Source: Candidatus Pyrohabitans jungbluthii
GTDB taxonomy: Archaea; Hydrothermarchaeota; Hydrothermarchaeia; Hydrothermarchaeales; BMS3B
Direction: 5' to 3'
DNA length: 64,000 bases
Assembly: GCA_002010065.2 (NCBI GenBank)
Contig: MTMD02000015.1
Location: forward strand, 1-64,000
Shown here: piece after piece, positions 1 to 8,207 of the stretch
Numbering within the stretch: the first letter of the stretch is position 1
How the letters are laid out: every line of letters begins with the position of its first letter
Translations under genes and position numbers: made by a program
Notes under the pieces: generated by a model
The model's database searches: none
What the model saw: only the letters and a program-made list of their open reading frames with translations
Told to the model about the DNA's origin: nothing

Positions 1-1
1 T

Positions 2-1345
2 TTAGAGGATTTTGTAGTACCTCTGAAGCTCCCAAGGATGCACCTGCACGCGGTACTCGTCCCACTCCTCGCGCTTGAGCTTCAGTAGATTCTCGTACAC
101 ATGGTCGCCGAGGGCGCGGCGCATAAGCTCAGAGTTCTCAAACTCTACTATAGCCTCGCCTAAGTTTGCGGGGAGGCTCTCAATGCCCAGCTCCTTTCTG
201 CGCCTCTCGCTCATGTGGAAGATGTCCTCTTCAATTGGGTCTGGAATCTCCAGCTGCTCCTCTATGCCAGCCAGACCAGCGGCGAGCATGGCTGAGAAAG
301 CGAGATACGGGTTGCACGCGGGGTCGGGGGCACGGTACTCTATTCGTGTTGCCTTCTCCTTGCCGGGCTTGTAAAGGGGCACGCGTATCATTGCGGAGCG
401 ATTGCGGCGTGCCCAGCTCACATACACAGGAGCCTCGTAACCCGGAACAAGGCGCTTGTAGGAGTTCACCCACTGAGCGAGCACCAGTGTAATTTGCCGG
501 GCATACTTCAGGCAGCCGGCAATGTACTGCTTTGCAACCTTTGACAGGTACCAGCCATCCGGGTCGTTGGCGTCGAAGAAGGCATTCTGCCCATCTAGGG
601 TAAAGAGGCTCTGGTGTGTGTGCATACCCGAGCCATTCTCACCGAAGAGCGGCTTTGGCATGAACGTGGCATACAGACCATTCTGCCTGGCTATTGCTTT
701 AACCGCCATCTTGTATGCCAGGGCATAATCAGCCATACGGAGCGCATCGGCATAGCGCAGATCTATTTCATGCTGGCTCGGCGCCACCTCGTGGTGGGAG
801 TACTCTACGGGTATGCCCATAGCCTCAAGGGCGAAGATTATCTGCCTGCGAACATCCTCAGCTTCGTCCAGTGGTAGAAGGTCGAAGTAGCCGCCCAGGT
901 CAGTGGTCTCTGGGCACTCCATGGATTTGAAGAGGAAGAACTCCAGCTCAGGACCAACGTTCATTACAAACCCCTTCTTCTTCGCCTCTTCGAGGTTGCG
1001 CTTAAGCACATAGCGCGGGTCACCCTCGAAGGGCTTGCCGTCAGGGGTAAGTATGTCGCAGACTATGCGGGCAACACGCTTCTCCTGGGGGCGCCACGGA
1101 AGAATCGCAAAGGTATCTGGGTCAGGCATTGCCACCATGTCGCTCTCATGGATTGGGGTATAGCCGAGAATCGACGAACCGTCGAAGCCCATACCCTCTT
1201 CAAGGGCAGTCTCAAGCTCACGCGCAGGTATGGCGAAGCTCTTTAGTATTCCCAGAATGTCTGTAAATTGAAACTTAACGAAGGCCACGTCCTGCTCTTC
1301 AACCACCTGAAGAATCTTTGTTATTTTCTCGCTTCTCTCGCCCAT
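2..1345 (-). CDS. glnA: Glutamine synthetase, type I
   Basis: Makes glutamine from glutamate, ammonia and ATP in the cytoplasm; the main ammonium-assimilation step. The 447-residue product has the beta-grasp N domain (VAFVKFQFTDILG) with the GFDGSSI motif, then the catalytic domain with the metal and ammonium motifs GPELEFFLF, HHEVAPSQHE and GSGMHTHQS. The C terminus (EEWDEYRxxVxxWE) and the lack of an obvious adenylylation-site NLYDLP loop suggest the alpha type, controlled by feedback rather than adenylylation. I start at the ATG at 1345, which has GGTGAT just upstream; an in-frame GTG lies at 1357. A TATA box and a four-half-site operator sit directly upstream. Full length; the family call is secure. 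Confidence 0.97.
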   Translation of the reverse strand: MGERSEKITKILQVVEEQDVAFVKFQFTDILGILKSFAIPARELETALEEGMGFDGSSILGYTPIHESDMVAMPDPDTFAILPWRPQEKRVARIVCDILTPDGKPFEGDPRYVLKRNLEEAKKKGFVMNVGPELEFFLFKSMECPETTDLGGYFDLLPLDEAEDVRRQIIFALEAMGIPVEYSHHEVAPSQHEIDLRYADALRMADYALAYKMAVKAIARQNGLYATFMPKPLFGENGSGMHTHQSLFTLDGQNAFFDANDPDGWYLSKVAKQYIAGCLKYARQITLVLAQWVNSYKRLVPGYEAPVYVSWARRNRSAMIRVPLYKPGKEKATRIEYRAPDPACNPYLAFSAMLAAGLAGIEEQLEIPDPIEEDIFHMSERRRKELGIESLPANLGEAIVEFENSELMRRALGDHVYENLLKLKREEWDEYRVQVHPWELQRYYKIL

Positions 1346-1378
1346 GTATATCACCACAACTTTCTAAGATTGTTACAA

Positions 1379-1387
1379 TATATAAAA
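1379..1387 (-). promoter_or_regulatory. TATA box of glnA
   Basis: On the minus strand TTTTATATA lies about 34-42 nt before the ATG. A start of transcription about 25 nt downstream falls near 1354-1357, giving a leader of about 10 nt that contains the GGTGAT ribosome-binding site. The placement is by pattern only. Confidence 0.6.
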
Positions 1388-1403
1388 GCTTGTTTGAGAA
1401 CCT

Positions 1404-1440
1404 TTATGAAATTTTATGAAATTTTCATAATTTTTCATAA
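1404..1440. promoter_or_regulatory. Four-half-site palindromic operator upstream of glnA
   Basis: Two copies of TTATGAAA (1404-1411, 1414-1421) face two copies of TTTCATAA (1423-1430, 1433-1440) around a central T at 1422. The half-sites are exact, and neighbours in the same orientation are 10 bp apart, one helical turn. The inner pair alone is a perfect 17-bp palindrome. The block lies just upstream of the glnA TATA box, a position that suits an activator, or a repressor acting cooperatively. It does not match the GGAA-N6-TTCC site of NrpR. A further half-site, TTATGAAA, occurs at 1693-1700 before the tautomerase gene. Confidence 0.7.
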
Positions 1441-1483
1441 CAGCAAAGCGCATCATCTCGTAAGGCAAAGGTAATGTTAGTCC

Positions 1484-1663
1484 CTATCCGCACAGCTTGC
1501 CCGCGATTGCCCAGTCTTCTTTCTCCACATCCTCAAAGATTATGTGCACATGCTCCGGCGCAGTGCCGGCGATGTCCACCATCGCTTTTGTAATCGCCTC
1601 CGCAAGCTTTGCCTTCTGCTCTTTGCTTCTGCCCTTCCACATGGTTATCCTAACTACCGGCAT
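1484..1663 (-). CDS. 4-oxalocrotonate tautomerase-like protein
   Basis: A 59-residue member of the tautomerase superfamily. It begins MPVVRI, so Pro2 becomes the catalytic N-terminal proline (Pro1) after methionine removal. The length and the APEHVHIIFEDV strand fit the short 4-OT subunits, which assemble as hexamers. The start is the ATG behind a strong GAGGTGA site; extending the frame upstream would add 49 residues with no family similarity and would hide the proline. Substrate is unknown, since small tautomerases occur in many genomes without a catechol pathway. It lies between tfb and glnA on the same strand. Confidence 0.9.
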   Translation of the reverse strand: MPVVRITMWKGRSKEQKAKLAEAITKAMVDIAGTAPEHVHIIFEDVEKEDWAIAGKLCG

Positions 1664-1775
1664 ACTCTCACCTCTTTTTAGTATAATCTTGGTTATGAAA
1701 AAATGTTGCGTTATGTTTAGAGTTGGACTTTCTGGAAAGCCAGAAGGAGCTATACCCGCATTTACAGCTGCAGAG

Positions 1776-2708
1776 CTACATCGTAATCTCAATCTCGAGC
1801 TTCTCCGCAATCTCCTTGTAGCGGTTGCGTATGGTAACCTCAGTAACGCCCGCTACCTCGCTTATCTCCTGCTGCGTTCTGCGCTCGCCCACCAGCACAG
1901 AGGCAATGTAAATCGCAGCCGCGCTAACGCCAGTGGGGCCACGCCCAGAGGTTAGCTGCAGATTCATGGCTTTGTTCAGTATATCCATCGCCTTCATCTG
2001 CACCTCCCGGGATAAGCCAAGAGAAGAACAGAAGCGTGGGATATAGTCCAGAGGCGTTGTTGGCGAGAGGTTTATACCCAGCTCGCGCAGAATGAAGCGG
2101 TAGATGCGCCCTATCTCCTTGCGATCCATCATGCTTGCTTCAGCTATCTCGTCCAACGTGCGAGGCACAGAGCAGCGGCGGCACGCGATGTAGATGCACG
2201 CCGCAACCACACCCTCGATGCTGCGCCCGCGAATCAAGCCCTTATCCACAGCCTTGCGGTACACCACCGCCGCAGATTCGCGCACATTCTTGGGCAGGTC
2301 GAGCTTCGACGCTATCTTATTTAACTCGGTTAGCGCTATGGTGAGGTTGCGCTCTTTGGCGTTGCTCACGCGGATGCGCTGCTGCCACTTGCGCATGCGG
2401 TAAAGCTGGGCGCGCTGCTGAGAGGGTATATCACGCCCTGAAGAATCCTTGTTGCGCCAGTCTATCGTCGTGGACAAACCCATGTCGTGTATGAGGTATG
2501 TCATCGGCGCACCTGTGCGGGAGCGCTTCTCAGCCTGCTCGTTGTCAAAGGCGCGCCACTCAGGGCCTTCGTCCATCAGGTCCTCGTCCACGACAAGACC
2601 ACACTGGTTGCAGATAACCTCTGCCCTCTCATAGTCGTGGTACAAATCAGTGCTTCCACACTCCGGGCACTTCACAACATACTCGCCTGTGCCTATCTTA
2701 TTCACCAC
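1776..2708 (-). CDS. tfb: Transcription initiation factor IIB (TFB)
   Basis: Archaeal TFB bridges TBP on the TATA/BRE promoter and RNA polymerase. The 310-residue protein has an N-terminal zinc ribbon (CPECGS at about 14-19, CNQCG at about 33-37), the B-reader/linker region ([17 protein letters not shown]), and two cyclin-like repeats (about residues 105-195 and 205-300), the second ending in an HTH for BRE recognition ([23 protein letters not shown]). It is full length with no intein. A TATA-like element lies near 2795-2805 on the minus strand, giving a leader of roughly 60 nt. The gene is divergent from the cdh operon. Confidence 0.97.
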   Translation of the reverse strand: MVNKIGTGEYVVKCPECGSTDLYHDYERAEVICNQCGLVVDEDLMDEGPEWRAFDNEQAEKRSRTGAPMTYLIHDMGLSTTIDWRNKDSSGRDIPSQQRAQLYRMRKWQQRIRVSNAKERNLTIALTELNKIASKLDLPKNVRESAAVVYRKAVDKGLIRGRSIEGVVAACIYIACRRCSVPRTLDEIAEASMMDRKEIGRIYRFILRELGINLSPTTPLDYIPRFCSSLGLSREVQMKAMDILNKAMNLQLTSGRGPTGVSAAAIYIASVLVGERRTQQEISEVAGVTEVTIRNRYKEIAEKLEIEITM

Positions 2709-2886
2709 CCTTGAGTGTTCTCAGCTCTCTGCAAAAAAAGCCTGATATAGCCAACGAATCTAACATGTAATCTAAATTCCTGAAATTCCCGAGGTAAATA
2801 AATATAGATTTATGTTGTTAAGAAGCGCTGAGATGTCAACCTCCCGCTGGAGTATTGCAAATGCCACACCAGACGTTACCAAAAAA

Positions 2887-2910
2887 GATATATATCATGA
2901 AAAATCATGA
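2887..2910 (+). promoter_or_regulatory. TATA box and paired TCATGA sites of the cdh operon
   Basis: GATATATATC (2887-2896) is a clear TATA box about 40 nt before cdhC. Two TCATGA palindromes follow at 2895-2900 and 2905-2910, exactly 10 bp apart, between the TATA box and the predicted transcription start. That is a typical place for an archaeal repressor. The sequence TCATGAAA differs by one base from the glnA half-site TTATGAAA. Binding is inference. Confidence 0.55.
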
Positions 2911-2934
2911 ACTTTATTCGAGAGGTGCAAGGTG

Positions 2935-4332
2935 ATGGATGAAGAAATCCCCGTTGATGTTGGCTTAATCTATGAGGGTGAGAGGATAAGAAAGTCAAAC
3001 ATGTACGTGGACCTGGCTGGACCTAAAAGCAAGGGTGCGGAGCTTCTCATAGTTGCGCCTCCCGAAGAGGTTGAGGACGGCAAGGTTGAGGTTGTCGGAC
3101 CCGACATCGATGCGATGGAGGAGGGCGGACGCTATCCTCTCGGCATATTCATCAAGGTCGCTGGGGAGAAGCTGGAAGAGGACCTAGAGGGCGTGTTTGA
3201 GCGCAGGATTCACGACTTCTCCAACTACGTTCAGGGGTTCATGCATCTCAACTCCCGAGACATAATATGGTGCAGGGTTAGCAAGGACTCAGCCAAGAAG
3301 GGGCTAAAGCTCTACCACGTTGGCAAGGCGCTTATAAAGCTCTACAAGAGCGAGTTCGATGTTATAGAGAAGATGCAGGTCACCTTTTACACCGATGAGA
3401 AAGCTGTGGATGAGCACATCGCCAGGGCGAGAGAAGTATACGAGAAGCGCGATGCAAAGGCGGCGGCGCTTAAGGATGAGGAGGTGGACGTGTTCTACGG
3501 CTGCCTGCTCTGCCAGAGCTTCGCGCCGACGCACGTGTGTGCGATTACCCCAAGTCGAACCTCAGGCTGCGGAGCAATTTCCTGGTTTGAAGGCAGAGCG
3601 GCGGTGAAGGTCGACCCCAACGGTCCAATCTTTGAGATTCCAAAGGGCGAGGTTCTTGACCCGATAAAGGGGGAGTACTCCGGCATAAACGAGGTTATAC
3701 GGGAGAAGAGCAATGGGGCAATAGAGCGAGTTTACCTCCACAGCATCTTCGACTACCCCCACACCTCCTGCGGGTGCTTTGAGGCTATCGCCTTCTACAT
3801 ACCCGAGGTGGATGGCATAGGCATTGTGCATCGCGATTTCCAGGGCGTTACTCCCTTCGGCATACCCTTCTCCACCATGGCAGGGCAGGTGGGCGGCGGT
3901 GTACAGAGCCAGGGCTTCTTGGGCATAGGCATAGCCTACCTGCGCTCCCCTAAGTTTCTCCAGGCTGACGGAGGCTGGCAGCGCATAGTGTGGATGCCCT
4001 CCCAGCTCAAGGAGCGCGTGCGCGACGCCATTCCCGAGGAGATGTACGATAAAATTGCCACAGAGCTTGAGGCTTCTGACCTCGAGTCGCTCAAGGAGTT
4101 CCTGAAGCAGAAGCAGCACCCCGTGCTGGAGCGCCTTGCTGAGGAGGAGGCTGAAGAAGAGGCAGCAGAAGAGGAGACGCGCGAGCAGGAGGCGCAGCCC
4201 GTAGCAACGCTGCCAGAACTCACGCTGCCAGCGCAGGGCATGCCTGTGGCGGGCTCTCCCTCTGAGTTCACAATCACCTTTAAGAATGCCAAGATATACG
4301 CAGAAAAGGTAATAATAAGGAGAAAGGGATGA
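2935..4332 (+). CDS. cdhC: CODH/ACS complex subunit beta (acetyl-CoA synthase)
   Basis: The beta subunit carries the Ni-Ni-[4Fe-4S] A-cluster that joins a methyl group, CO and CoA into acetyl-CoA, or runs the reverse reaction. A-cluster ligands are visible: C190-x2-C193-x8-C202 and C279-G-C281 (numbered from the ATG at 2935), the spacing known from methanogen CdhC. The protein has about 465 residues, with an acidic, low-complexity linker (EEEAEEEAAEEET) before a C-terminal tail. ATG 2935 follows GAGGTG; a GTG at 2932 is in frame. It overlaps cooC by four bases, so the two are translationally coupled. It heads the operon; cdhA and cdhB are not upstream. Confidence 0.97.
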   Translation: MDEEIPVDVGLIYEGERIRKSNMYVDLAGPKSKGAELLIVAPPEEVEDGKVEVVGPDIDAMEEGGRYPLGIFIKVAGEKLEEDLEGVFERRIHDFSNYVQGFMHLNSRDIIWCRVSKDSAKKGLKLYHVGKALIKLYKSEFDVIEKMQVTFYTDEKAVDEHIARAREVYEKRDAKAAALKDEEVDVFYGCLLCQSFAPTHVCAITPSRTSGCGAISWFEGRAAVKVDPNGPIFEIPKGEVLDPIKGEYSGINEVIREKSNGAIERVYLHSIFDYPHTSCGCFEAIAFYIPEVDGIGIVHRDFQGVTPFGIPFSTMAGQVGGGVQSQGFLGIGIAYLRSPKFLQADGGWQRIVWMPSQLKERVRDAIPEEMYDKIATELEASDLESLKEFLKQKQHPVLERLAEEEAEEEAAEEETREQEAQPVATLPELTLPAQGMPVAGSPSEFTITFKNAKIYAEKVIIRRKG

Positions 4333-5078
4333 TAATCGCTGTCTCTGGCAAGGGCGGCACCGGCAAGACGGTGATAGCAAGCCTGCTGGTGCGCTGTCTC
4401 GCTGAACACAACGCCTACGATATCTTAGCCATAGATAGTGACCCCGACTCAAACCTTCCTGAAGCTCTCGGCGTAGATGTGGAGCGCACCATAGGCGACA
4501 TACGCGAGGAGCTTCTTGAGAAGCGCGATAGCCTCCCGCCTGGGGTGAGCTGGCGCTCGCAGCTGGAATACGAGGCGATGCGCGCTATTGTAGAAACCAG
4601 AGCCTTCGACCTGCTCAGCATGGGACGCCCAGAAGGGCCAGGATGCTACTGCGCCGCTAATCATGTGCTGCGTGAGATAATCGACACCTTCGCCAAGAAC
4701 TACGACTATGTGGTGATAGACACGGAAGCAGGGCTGGAGCACCTCTCGCGGCGAACCACGCAGAACGTGGACGTGATGCTCGTGGTCACTGACACCTCAA
4801 AGCGAGGGATAACCACCGCCGCAAGGATTAAAGAGCTTGCAGAGGAACTGAAAATAAAGTTCAAGCACATATACGTGGTTATAAACCGCGCAACTGAGGA
4901 AACCAAGCAGAAGCTCGAAGAGTACGCCCGTGAGATAGGTTTAAAGGTTATAGGAGTCGTGCCCGAGGACGAGAACGTCAGGCACTATGATCACGAAGGG
5001 AAGCCACTTGTAGAGCTTCCTCCTGACACTCCCGCACTAAAGGCAGTGCGCGAGATAGCAGAAAAGATCGTGAGGTAG
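4329..5078 (+). CDS. cooC: CODH/ACS maturation ATPase (CooC-like)
   Basis: A 249-residue deviant-Walker P-loop ATPase (SGKGGTGKT at about 6-14) of the MinD/Mrp group. CooC-type proteins couple ATP hydrolysis to nickel insertion into CODH or ACS. The motif GCYCAANHVLR at about residue 107 holds the Cys-x-Cys pair expected to bind nickel or zinc between two monomers. The DxE/DTEAG region follows (VVIDTEAGLEHLSR). The gene starts within the cdhC stop codon and is 4 bp upstream of cdhD, the usual archaeal position between cdhC and cdhD. Confidence 0.93.
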   Translation: MIIAVSGKGGTGKTVIASLLVRCLAEHNAYDILAIDSDPDSNLPEALGVDVERTIGDIREELLEKRDSLPPGVSWRSQLEYEAMRAIVETRAFDLLSMGRPEGPGCYCAANHVLREIIDTFAKNYDYVVIDTEAGLEHLSRRTTQNVDVMLVVTDTSKRGITTAARIKELAEELKIKFKHIYVVINRATEETKQKLEEYAREIGLKVIGVVPEDENVRHYDHEGKPLVELPPDTPALKAVREIAEKIVR

Positions 5079-5082
5079 GAGC

Positions 5083-6273
5083 ATGAAACTCAACCTTGAG
5101 GACATAATAAAAAGCCTGGTGGACGTGGAGAGCATAGAGCTGGAGAATGTGGAGCTGGATGTGGAGGAGCTTGTGATACAGGCAAAGCAGGCGATGCTGA
5201 TGCCAATTCTTCAGCAGCTTCAGCCGCAGGCGGCAGCTACGCTGGAGGCAAAGCCGGAGCAGAAGCTGGAGGCGCTACCTGAGATAACCTTTGAGAAGCC
5301 CGTAAAGGAGTACCGCGGGCAGGTGGAGGAAATAACCCTTGGAGCAACCCGCAGCGAGGGCGGTAGCAGGAGCAAGGTGATAAAAATAGGCGGGCAGCGC
5401 ACCCTCTACCACTTTGAAGGAGGGTGGGTTAATAAGCCCGTGGTGAGTTTTGATGTCTTCGACATTCCCCAGCCCCAGTTCCCCAAGGCTCTGCGCGAGG
5501 CGTGGGGCGACTTCTGGGATTCGCCCGCTGAATGGGCACGCGAGGCTGTGAAGCGTGGTGCAGACCTAGTTACCATTCACTTGGTCTCTACTGACCCGAA
5601 GGTTAAGGACACGCCCATCAGCGAGGCTGCAAAAACCGTGGAGGAGGTGCTTCAGGCAGTAGATGTGCCCATAGTAATAGGCGGCTCTGGCAACCCGGAG
5701 AAGGACCCGGCGCTCTTTGAGAAGGTGGCGGCGGTTGCTGAGAACGAGCGCTGCCTGCTTGCGAGCGCAAACTTGGACCTCGACCACAAGCGCATCGTGG
5801 ATGCGGCGGTTAAGTACAACCACAATGTGCTGAGCTGGGTCTCTCTGGACATAAACGATCAGAAGACACTGAACAAGCTCCTGCTGGAAGAGGGCTTGCC
5901 ACGCGAACGACTTGTGCAAGACCCCACAACGGCGGCGCTGGGCTATGGTTTGGAGTACACCTACACCATGATAGAGCGCATAAAGATCAACGCCCTCAAG
6001 GGCGAGAAGGAACTGGCTTTTCCTGTAAGCTGCGGCGTGACCAACGCATGGGCGGCGCGCGAGGCGTGGATGAACGTCGCGGAGTGGGGTCCCCGCGAGT
6101 ACCGTGGGCCCCTCTGGGAGACTGTCAATGCTCTAGCTGTTATGATCGCAGGAGCTGACATAATGATGATGCTCCACCCCAGTGCGGTGCAGGCGATTAA
6201 GGCGATAATCGACTCCATCTTCGGCGACTACCAAGGAGTGGAGATAAAGTATGAGAATTGGCTGAAGGTCTAG
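5083..6273 (+). CDS. cdhD: CODH/ACS complex subunit delta (corrinoid protein, small subunit)
   Basis: CdhD pairs with CdhE to form the corrinoid iron-sulfur methyltransferase that moves methyl groups between tetrahydromethanopterin and the A-cluster. The 396-residue protein has a charged N-terminal arm (about 1-80, EELVIQAKQAML), then the TIM-barrel fold with typical CdhD strings such as FDVFDIPQPQFPKALR, LVTIHLVSTDP and PIVIGGSGNPEKDP, and ends MMMLHPSAVQAIK. The start follows AGGTAGGAGC, 4 nt after cooC. The stop overlaps the leader of the next gene. The identification is secure. Confidence 0.95.
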   Translation: MKLNLEDIIKSLVDVESIELENVELDVEELVIQAKQAMLMPILQQLQPQAAATLEAKPEQKLEALPEITFEKPVKEYRGQVEEITLGATRSEGGSRSKVIKIGGQRTLYHFEGGWVNKPVVSFDVFDIPQPQFPKALREAWGDFWDSPAEWAREAVKRGADLVTIHLVSTDPKVKDTPISEAAKTVEEVLQAVDVPIVIGGSGNPEKDPALFEKVAAVAENERCLLASANLDLDHKRIVDAAVKYNHNVLSWVSLDINDQKTLNKLLLEEGLPRERLVQDPTTAALGYGLEYTYTMIERIKINALKGEKELAFPVSCGVTNAWAAREAWMNVAEWGPREYRGPLWETVNALAVMIAGADIMMMLHPSAVQAIKAIIDSIFGDYQGVEIKYENWLKV

Positions 6274-6275
6274 GC

Positions 6276-6746
6276 ATGACAAAGGTATCGCCGCTAGAGG
6301 TTCACAAGCTCCTGCCACGCACCAACTGCAAGAAGTGCGGCAACGCGAGCTGCATGGCTTTCGCGGTAAAGCTGGTGAGTGGCAAGGCTTACTTGGATGA
6401 GTGCCCGACAATAAACGAGGCGCGCTACTTGCGCCAGAAGCTCGCGCTCAAGGAGCTTATCAGCAAGGTGCTCGCTGCGACGCCAACAAAGTTCGTGATT
6501 CACGAGGAGCGGTGCACAGGCTGCGGCAACTGCGTCGACGCCTGCCCAGCGAACGTTGCCGTTAGCTTAGAGGTGAGCGGTGGCAAGGGCAGCGCCAGCA
6601 AAGACGTGGTGCTCAAAATAGAAGACGGCGTGGTGAAGGTGGTGAACGTCAAGGCGTGCCGGCGCTTTGAAGAGGATGCCAGCGAGTCGCGACCATGCAG
6701 CGTGTGCGTGGACTCATGCCCCTACAAGGCGATTGAGTTTATGTGA
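6276..6746 (+). CDS. CdhE-like Fe-S domain fused to a double-cluster ferredoxin
   Basis: A 156-residue protein inserted between cdhD and cdhE. Residues 1-60 (KVSPLEVHKLLP, CKKCGNASC, then DEC) closely resemble the N-terminal [4Fe-4S] domain of the downstream CdhE (KVSPLEIYKHLP, CKECGEDSC, EDC). Residues about 80-156 form a ferredoxin-like module with CTGCGNCVDACP and CSVCVDSCP. It probably arose by duplication of the CdhE N terminus plus a ferredoxin domain, and may pass electrons to reactivate the corrinoid or to the missing CODH. ATG 6276 is 2 nt after the cdhD stop; a TTG at 6258 is in frame. The function is inferred. Confidence 0.85.
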   Translation: MTKVSPLEVHKLLPRTNCKKCGNASCMAFAVKLVSGKAYLDECPTINEARYLRQKLALKELISKVLAATPTKFVIHEERCTGCGNCVDACPANVAVSLEVSGGKGSASKDVVLKIEDGVVKVVNVKACRRFEEDASESRPCSVCVDSCPYKAIEFM

Positions 6747-6768
6747 CAATGTTGAGAGGCGATGGGAA

Positions 6769-8175
6769 ATGGCTAAGGTATCACCCCTTGAGATATACAA
6801 GCACTTACCCGGACTGAACTGCAAGGAGTGTGGTGAAGACTCCTGTATGGCTTTTGCGAGTGCGCTCATAGAGCGCAAGAAGAAGTACGAGGACTGCGCA
6901 CCCCTTGTGAGGGAAGAAAAATACAAAAAGAAGCTGGATAAGCTTGTGGAGCTGGTGACGCCTCCCGTTAAGGAGGTGGTTATTGGCACTGGAGAGCGCG
7001 CCTGCGTCATAGGCGGCGAGGAGGTAATGTACCGCCACGAGCTTACCTTCTTCAATCCCACGGCGCTTTTCATAGACGTGAGCGACGACTTGCCAGCTGA
7101 CGAACTCGCTGAAAGAGTGGCGAAAATAAACAAGTTTGCTATAGAGCGCGTGGGGCAAAAGCTTCGCCTTGATGGTATAGCGGTGAGAGCAAAGAGCGGC
7201 GACCCCGCGAGGTTCGGCGAGGCAGTGGTCACCGCGGTAGAGAATTCGGACCTCCCATTAATGCTGTGCTCCTTTGATCCAGAGCATCTGGAGGTTGGTC
7301 TGGAAATAGCGATAGAGCGGAGACCCCTTATCTACGCGGCGACGAAGGAGAACGTAGACGCCGTGGCCGAGCTTGCTGTGAAACACAACGCACCTGTAGT
7401 AGCTTCCTCGCCTGGCGATATTCAGGGGCTGCTTGAGCTCGTGGCAAAGCTGCGCAGCAAGGGTGTGGAGGATATTGTTCTCGACGTGGGCACCTATCCG
7501 CTGGGCGCGAAGTTCGGCTCGAGCCTTGAGAATATGGTGATGCTGCGCAGGCTGGCGATTGAGAAGGGCGAGAAGCTGGCGGGCTACCCTATAATGGGCG
7601 TGCCCCTCGTCGCTTGGTTAAATGGCGACGAGCCTGCTAAAGCCGCGATGCAGGAGTGCATCATAGCGAGCACCCAGCTTCTGCGCTACGCAGACCTTCT
7701 GGTACTCCACTCCATGGACATGTTCTCCCTGCTTCCGCTGCTCACCCTGAGGCAGAACATATACACCGACCCGAGGGTGCCAATTCAGGTGGATGCGAAG
7801 CTCTATGAGATTGGCAAGCCCGACGAGAACTCGCCTGTGCTCCTGACCACGAACTTTGCCCTTACCTACTACACCGTCGCATCTGACATAGAGGCAGGGA
7901 AGGTGGACTGCTACCTGCTGGTGGTCAACACCGAAGGCTTGGCCGTTGAGCCCGCGATGGCAGGTGCAAAGCTCACGGGCAGCCTCGTGAAGGAGGCAAT
8001 CGAGGAGAGCGGCGTCGAGAACAAGGTGAAGCACCGCAAGCTGATAATCCCTGGCATGGCAGCGCGCATAAGCGGCGAGATTGAAGACCTCACTGGCTGG
8101 GAGGTCATCGTCGGCCCAATAGATTCCTCGCGCATACCTGCGTTTATAGAACAGAAGTGGAAGTCTGAGGCTTAG
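6769..8175 (+). CDS. cdhE: CODH/ACS complex subunit gamma (corrinoid/iron-sulfur, large subunit)
   Basis: CdhE binds the corrinoid and a low-potential [4Fe-4S] cluster and carries the methyl group. The 468-residue product has the N-terminal cluster motif CKECGEDSC followed about 16 residues later by a fourth Cys (YEDC), a TIM-barrel domain (about 90-310) and a C-terminal B12-binding domain (about 320-468, TTNFALTYYTVASDIE...WKSEA). An upstream in-frame ATG at 6667 would overlap the preceding gene; I prefer the ATG at 6769, which aligns with the family start KVSPLE. This is the last gene of the cdh cluster; a T-rich stretch follows the stop. Confidence 0.96.
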   Translation: MAKVSPLEIYKHLPGLNCKECGEDSCMAFASALIERKKKYEDCAPLVREEKYKKKLDKLVELVTPPVKEVVIGTGERACVIGGEEVMYRHELTFFNPTALFIDVSDDLPADELAERVAKINKFAIERVGQKLRLDGIAVRAKSGDPARFGEAVVTAVENSDLPLMLCSFDPEHLEVGLEIAIERRPLIYAATKENVDAVAELAVKHNAPVVASSPGDIQGLLELVAKLRSKGVEDIVLDVGTYPLGAKFGSSLENMVMLRRLAIEKGEKLAGYPIMGVPLVAWLNGDEPAKAAMQECIIASTQLLRYADLLVLHSMDMFSLLPLLTLRQNIYTDPRVPIQVDAKLYEIGKPDENSPVLLTTNFALTYYTVASDIEAGKVDCYLLVVNTEGLAVEPAMAGAKLTGSLVKEAIEESGVENKVKHRKLIIPGMAARISGEIEDLTGWEVIVGPIDSSRIPAFIEQKWKSEA

Positions 8176-8207
8176 GTTTTTAATATTCTCCACCCAATCT
8201 ATTTTTT

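Noticed and set aside
3562-4452. Long open frame of 296 codons antisense to cdhC and cooC
   Set aside because: It covers two well-identified genes on the other strand, has no family similarity, and is expected from the GC-biased codon use.
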